Shown here piece by piece: positions 58,035 through 64,000 of a stretch of 64,000 nt of DNA (position 1 is its first letter; the number at the start of each line of letters is the position of its first letter). Source of the stretch: Poa pratensis (Eukaryota > Streptophyta > Magnoliopsida > Poales > Poaceae); NCBI GenBank assembly GCA_947311845.1, contig CAMZMU010000107.1, positions 16,434,225 to 16,498,224 on the forward strand, written 5' to 3'. The translations under genes were made by a program, and so were the position numbers. Under the pieces are notes generated by a model. The model made no database searches, was not told the origin of the DNA, and worked only from the letters and a program-made list of their open reading frames with translations.

Positions 58035-61000
58035 ATGGACGGCTCCACCTCCAAGGGCAAGCGCAAGCGCGGCCGCAAGACCAAGGCGGCGGCGGACAAC
58101 CGCTCCCCGTCCCCCGATGCCCCGGCCGCCGCCACCGCCAGCCCCGCCCCCGCCGCTGGCGGCCGCCGCGGGCGCAAGTCGCGACGGCTCGAGGCCAAAG
58201 CTGACGCGGACGCCTCGCGCCAGACGTCGCCGCCCCGCCGCGGGGAGGCGAAGCCCGTGGCGAATGGGGTGGACGCGGCGGTGGCGGAGCTGGGCCCCGC
58301 GGGCTGGGAGGAGGTCGGGCGGGTGGTGCCGTCCATGGACGCGGTCGTCAAGGTCTTCTGCGTGCACACGGAGCCCAACTTCTCGCTGCCGTGGCAGCGG
58401 AAGCGGCAGTACAGCTCCAGCAGCAGCGGCTTCATCATCGGCGGCCGCCGCGTCCTCACCAACGCACACTCCGTGGAGCACTTTACCCAGGTCAAGCTTA
58501 AGAAGCGCGGGTCAGACACCAAGTACCTCGCCACCGTCCTCGCCATTGGCACCGAGTGCGACATTGGTGCCCACTCTCTCTCCCATTCACTTCCACCACC
58601 GCCTGCATTACTTGTTCCTTTATTCCGTCTGTTCAAGCTTAATTGCGTCATAGAGCTTGTGCCATGTAAATGTGAACTGAGATACTCATCCCCTGGTTAC
58701 ATATAATTGTTCAACCTTAAGTATGGTGTGAGACCTGACAGAGTTGTCACCATGAGCTAGTGGCAAAATTGTTGGTGTCAAATTGTCGGTATTCTGGGGA
58801 AGTTGAACATATGGAATTGAAAATGCAGAAGCATGCATGGAGCTTGTGACTCTGACCACTTGTTTTTGTTAAAACGAACTTCTACACTTCCTTAATTTTT
58901 TTGTGTAACATCAGCTCTTGGAAATATTACAGACTTAATCTTTAAATTTTTTAATCTCAGTGCAGCTGATGTTTAGGTATTCTTTCTCGGGGAATAGATT
59001 AAATGTTTCAGTAATTGGACCTGATAGTTTTATTTGTTGAGTCGGTGTAGATTTTTTTTGTCGATATATTACGCGGCCTAACTTGAGCTGTTCTATCCAT
59101 CTCAGCGCTGTTAACTGTCAGTGATGATGAATTCTGGGAAGGAGTTTCACCCGTTGAGTTTGGGTCGTTGCCAGCACTTCAGGATGCAGTCACTGTTGTT
59201 GGTTATCCAATTGGAGGAGATACAATATCAGTGACAAGTGGTGTGGTCTCTAGGATAGAAGTACTTTCATATGTTCATGGTTCTACCGAACTTTTAGGAC
59301 TGCAGGTATGTTTCTTCCCATTTTTTCCTCATCCCTGCATGCAACCTCCATGATAGAATAATACTAGCTCTCAAGTTAATCTTTTGCAGAATCATATCTA
59401 TTTATATAATTATTAATAACATGTAAATCTGGACCTTTTCCTGTGGACAGATAGATGCAGCTATCAATTCAGGAAATTCTGGTGGCCCAGCTTTTAATGA
59501 CAGGGGCATATGTGTTGGTATAGCCTTCCAGTCTCTCAAACACGAAGATGCAGAGAATATAGGTTATGTGATACCCACCCCAGTTATCAAGCACTTTATT
59601 CAAGGACTATGAAAAATCTGGAGCATATACAGGTAAACTGCAATATTGTATGAATATACATTTGCTTATCTTGTTATGATCAATGCTTTCATTCACTTTA
59701 TTGCTTGTCTTGAGCACAGTGAACACTGTTTTGACATTCTTTTGAATTATTTTACCGGTTTATTAGAACTTATGAATGATATTATAGGCATTGTCTATAC
59801 AAGGGTATTGATCTGATTTTCCTTATGACTTTGCCAGTATTTATTAATTATTACTACCGTTGGGTCTTACACGAGTATTTCTCTCTTCTGATTATTCGTG
59901 TCCTGCTGTCTGATAATCGACATTGCTCGTGCAATCTTAATCATTTGTGTTGCTTATCATGACATTAATAAAGTAAAGCCACTATAGTCATAGAGTTCTG
60001 TTCAACATTTTTCCTCTTCTTAATATGTGTTCCTGTAATCTGTCAATATTTGCTTAGTCCCTCTCTTTCAGTTCGTTCAGTGCACTATCCAGTATGCAGA
60101 TACATTGTTTTGATTGATGTGTCTTTTCTGTATTGATCTTTTGATGCACCATGCAAGTGACAAAATACTGCTGTATTAAGAAGAGTTTGTTTTATATTTC
60201 CTTCATGTCAACCCCTAGTTAATGCTCAATACTATGTTGTCCACATCTATCACTTTGATGTTCCGCATTTGATGTGTGATTTGCTTATTATCTTTTGCTA
60301 TATTATTTCAGGCTTCCCTATAATTGGGGTAGAATGGCAAAAAATGGAAAATCCTGATCTTCGGAAAGCAATGGGAATGAAACCGGATCAAAAGGGTGTT
60401 CGTGTTAGGAGGGTGGAACCTACTGCTCCTGAGTCTGGATGTCTGCAACCATCAGATATTATTCTTAGCTTTGATGGTATTGACATTGCCAATGATGGTA
60501 CAGGTATGTCACACCTTCTTCCTATATTTTAACTCTTTAAGTGCATTGAATCCTATTCATTCAGTGCCCTATATTGTGCTCTACATAGGTCTAATCATAT
60601 ACGTGATTTTTTATTAGACTTCTCTTGCTCTAGATAACACCTTTATCCCTTATTTCCCATGTTTGTATTTCTACATAAAAGTATCACTCAAAGCTTGTTG
60701 ATACAAGTATTTCCTTCTCTCTGGAGTCCAATGCCGGCTCTAACTGAAGTACTGAACGCATTATTCAGATAGCTTGTAACACTTTAATTCTGATTTTTAT
60801 AGATGTAGAATATTTGCAGCCAGCCAACCTGACTGCTGATTTTCGTTTCCATTTGACCTCGTAGATACATTATTCTTGTCAAGTTTCCTTATTGATACTA
60901 AAGTTTCTTGCTGCGGTTTATATTGGCAAACTTTTCTTTCTGTTTTAGCTTTCTAGCATCTGGATTTAACTTAATTCCTGATAAATTCAAACCACCTCAC

Positions 61001-63298
61001 ATAAAATAGTAAGATACTCCTTTTTTATCAAATGTTATTACTTACCCTCTTCTTTCGGGCATTAGTTCCTTTCAGGCACGGCGAGCGTATTGGCTTTAGT
61101 TATCTTGTTTCTCAGAAATATACCGGCGACACAGCCCTTATTAAAGTCCTGCGCAACTCAAAAATTCACGAATTTAAAATAAAGCTAGCGACCCACAAGC
61201 GGCTCATTGCAGCTCATGTCAAGGGCAGGCCACCATCGTATTACATTGTTGCAGGCTTTGTTTTTGCAGCTGTCTCCGTTCCATATCTTCGTTCTGAGGT
61301 TTCTATCTATCTTCTTTTTACGTCCTGTTTCCAATGCATTGAATAAAATCAACAAATAAGGTTGTCAATGTCTTGAATTTCAGTATGATTTGGTTGGATC
61401 CTGATCTTCTTGATCTTAAGGGGAGCCAGTACAAATGAGGTCATCTACACTACTAGTAATCTGCTTTCAGTGAAAATTGTTCACTTAAAATGTTTCAGTG
61501 CTCATAGTGATGCGGTGTAAATATTCTTCATTTATGTAGCCACTTGGTAATGATAATCTCGTTGATATTCAAAATTCACATGCATAGAGATCTAGAAGCT
61601 CAGTAGCGACTAGCAAGGGATGCTATATGCAGCTAATTTTGTTCTTAGATGTAACTAGGAATTAAAATTATACCTACAACAAATTAGATCTGTGTTTTGA
61701 GGTACTGTTGTATAGTTGTAATCTGTGATAATTACAATGGCAAAGAAAAAGTTCCTTGGATTTTACTTTGGCCGCACTAGATATTATGAAGCAGAACATT
61801 TTAGGGCTTATCACCTTTCTGGCAACTTCTATTCTTGGATAATCTCCTTAGAAAACAGAAAACATAAACTTATTATTAAATCCTACCTTTAGCATTCTTT
61901 CTCCTGCAACTGCTTTCACCTCTGTGAACTTAATTATGTTTAAGAAAATGTTAAATAGACAAAGAAATACTTCCTATGCTTACAAGATCTACTTATTTAT
62001 CAGTATGGGAAAGACTATGAATATGATGCACCTGTCAAGTTGCTGGTCAAGCATTTGCATTCAATGGCGCAATCACCTGATGAACAGCTGGTGGTGGTAT
62101 CACAGGTTATATGTTCTTCTGTGTTAGTTGTTCATGACATCTCTGTTCTTACATGACTGAAGTATTCTTGTAGCTCTAGAATGAACTAAAAGTTCCTTTA
62201 TCTCCTAACGTGATTGTATGGGTCGAACACTTGCAGGTGCTTGTGGCAGATATCAATATCGGTTATGAAGATATTGTCAACACTCAGGTAACAGATAGTT
62301 CTAGGATCCACTTGCATGGATTACTCCGGTTGATTGTAGCAGTTCCCTCCAGATATTTTGCTGTTAAAGTAGGAGTATATACCCACTCTCTGTAATTCTA
62401 GCAGTTCCCGTGCATTATTCTCAGTGTTATTACCTTTTAAATATATTTTTCTGTAGTGAAGCACTTGCAGTCTAATATAATTGCCCAATAGGCATTCTCA
62501 GTGCCATTTTAGCATCCCAGCACCTCTTTGTTTCTAGACAGTTGATTTGGAACCTAATAATTGACACTGTATGTAAATTATAACTGCTCTGTTGATAGGT
62601 CCTTGCTGTCAATGGTCAACCTGTGAAAAACTTGAAGGACTTAGTGGCAACGGTGGAAAATTGCAAGGACAAATTCTTGAAGTTTGATTTGGAGTATGAC
62701 CAGGTAGACCCAGGTTCCTTCTTTATTTGACTACTTACTATTTATGCTGTAAACATCTCTCATGCCAACCATGTTAACTCCTTGAAGTCCCTGCGAAAAC
62801 ACAGATATGACCTTAGTCAGTTTTTTCTCAAATTATACCAGTAATTCATCGTGATTACTTGCTTAGTGATGCTACTAAGATCATGCAAGTTGGAAAATAG
62901 GGTTGACTAGTGGCCCTATATGGAGCTCTTATTTCTACAGTATGTATCTTCGCAGCTTTACTGATTGTTTTCTCCCCTTTAAGAATATATCTCTGGTTGA
63001 TTTACTGCGCTAAATTTCCCTTGGTCTCTTCTAATTGACGGTGCGGGGTGGTCTTATCATAAAGTAGAACAATAACAATAGTTAGCGATCACATGGCATG
63101 ACTTGTTTCTTTGCAGAATTCAATGCCAAGGTACCTGTTTAATGCAGATTTTTTGCTTTGTTGGCTATTAATTGAGTAACTAATGTATTGTTTTGGCAGA
63201 TTGTCGTCCTCGAGACAAAAACTGCGAAGGCTGCTACCAAGGACATTCTGTCAACGCACTGTATACCGTCGGCCATGTCTGATGATCTGAAGGCCTAA
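58035..63298 (+). pseudogene. DEG9: DEG9-type DegP/HtrA serine protease gene, nine exons, frameshift in exon 3
   Basis: Exons: 58035-58566, 59106-59305, 59451-59632, 60312-60503, 61066-61298, 62004-62105, 62237-62287, 62599-62703, 63200-63298, all with GT-AG borders and matching phases. The product is a DegP/HtrA-type ATP-independent protease of the DEG9 group, whose members act in the nucleus or nucleolus. The basic N-terminus ([20 protein letters not shown]) fits nuclear import. The catalytic triad is His145 (LTNAHSV), Asp176 (ECDIALL) and Ser254 (GNSGGPAF). PDZ-like sequence follows in exons 4-8. In exon 3 a surplus G in CAAGGAC (59603-59605) shifts the frame to a TGA at 59610, so only about 297 of 564 residues would be made: protease domain without PDZ. 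Everything downstream is otherwise intact, so the change is recent, or it is an assembly error. CpG-rich exon 1 and an AATAAA at 63561 complete the locus. Confidence 0.9.
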
Positions 63299-64000
63299 TG
63301 GAGCAAGATGTCTCCTTTGGCAGTCAGGTGGCCCTGAGTGGGATCACATTTTTGGTTGAACTGATTGGTAACTAAGTACAGTTTCCTGCCGACCAGAAGT
63401 CTCTTGAGTCTCTGAATCCAAAGTGCTCTTCAGGGGCCCTGATATCAAAAGGAGCAGTTGGTGCTTAGCTTCGCCAAGAAGGTTGAGAGTGAGCGAGTGA
63501 CACATCAGCATAAGCTGGAGTTGGTGTCCAGCAGCGGGCATCTTGGAAGCAATAGTGATTAATAAACACGAGTTTGATTATTAAATTAAACCAGTGAAGA
63601 GAATAGAAATCATACTTGATATTTTGTAGTGAGAAGAAGCGTGCATCACACATGATGACAGACACCAAAGTCCAAACACGAGCTACATCCTTGTCGTTAG
63701 TTATCATCGCATACAGTCGTGTCCAATTTATAGTGAAAGCAGCACATCTGTTTCTCCCTGTTAACTCGTTTTCACGTTTATCAGTTGGGATCTGTGGCTG
63801 TAAAGTGGTTACCGCCTCTGGCATCTGATACTTCAGCTTTTCATTCCCAATGTTACATGTTTGATTGCTTAATTGCGTTGGTGCTTCTGCTTGCCTGGTC
63901 ATGCTCTTGCTGTGGTACTCTGGTTGGGTTGCTGTGTTCTGTGGAAGAGTTGCTGTCATTCCAGCTCAGGCAAAGAGCAACTAGCAATGCTGCATTTGCT
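63299..64000. other. 3' flank of DEG9, possible end of a convergent gene
   Basis: The DEG9 3' untranslated region probably runs to near 63580 (AATAAA at 63561). On the minus strand a 164-residue frame (63959-63465; MTATLPQNTATQPEY, Gln/Thr-rich) is open to near the window edge. It has no recognised domain and may be the 3' part of a neighbouring minus-strand gene or chance. Confidence 0.35.

Noticed and set aside
1..64000. CRISPR arrays, rRNA or tRNA genes
   Set aside because: No regularly spaced short repeats and no tRNA cloverleaf or rRNA sequence were recognised. The tandem units at 49063-50350 are long and directly joined, unlike a CRISPR array.

Overview
This window is nuclear DNA of a grass, most likely a large-genome Triticeae-type cereal. 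The grounds are GT-AG introns, a grass-like DEG9 protease gene, and dense nested transposons of types usual in that group (Tat-type Gypsy, Copia, Mutator, Helitron, PIF/Harbinger, Stowaway and Tourist MITEs, non-LTR retroposons). There is no bacterial-style gene organisation. The species call is an inference from these element types; no search was run.

Left part (1-16027): a complete 9.2 kb Gypsy element (549-9793, TSD ACGCC) is followed by the 5' LTR and internal part of a second, 3'-truncated relative (10318-16027). Both are decayed. In element 1 the sense polyprotein has lost protease and most of reverse transcriptase but keeps gag, RNase H and integrase remnants. Both elements carry gene-like reading frames on the antisense strand between pol and the 3' LTR. 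Element 1 has two, each with a TATA box about 85-90 bp before its ATG; one encodes a B3 DNA-binding domain. Element 2 has a long multi-exon antisense gene with a gypsy-type 'transposase 28'-like domain and a coiled-coil region.

Middle part (16028-38000): an unclassified repeat, gene-poor DNA, a Copia-like LTR fragment, a LINE tail, and a FAR1/MULE-like relict (minus strand) split by a 2 kb Mutator-like element with a 9-bp TSD and an intact two-exon PB1-like gene. Two Helitrons with recognisable ends follow (27174-29043 on plus, 31555-34937 on minus), then Stowaway MITEs and a Harbinger-type element (35184-36520, TSD TTA) with a 254-residue ORF. Parts of 20.2-22.2 kb recur at 26.3-27.0 kb.

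Right part (38000-64000): three gene loci lie among further transposons. They are a small single-exon conserved plant gene (39009-39521), a four-exon gene of unknown function (about 48164-50720) whose last intron is filled by tandem repeats, and DEG9 (58035-63298, nine exons). DEG9 has a one-base insertion in exon 3 that cuts the protein just after the protease domain. Around them are a retroposon with a 15-bp TSD (44505-45823), a LINE RNase H fragment, a very young but internally deleted Copia element (51037-54215, LTRs apparently identical), a decayed Harbinger transposase element (from 54850) and a retroposon (57096-57800) about 230 bp upstream of the DEG9 start codon.
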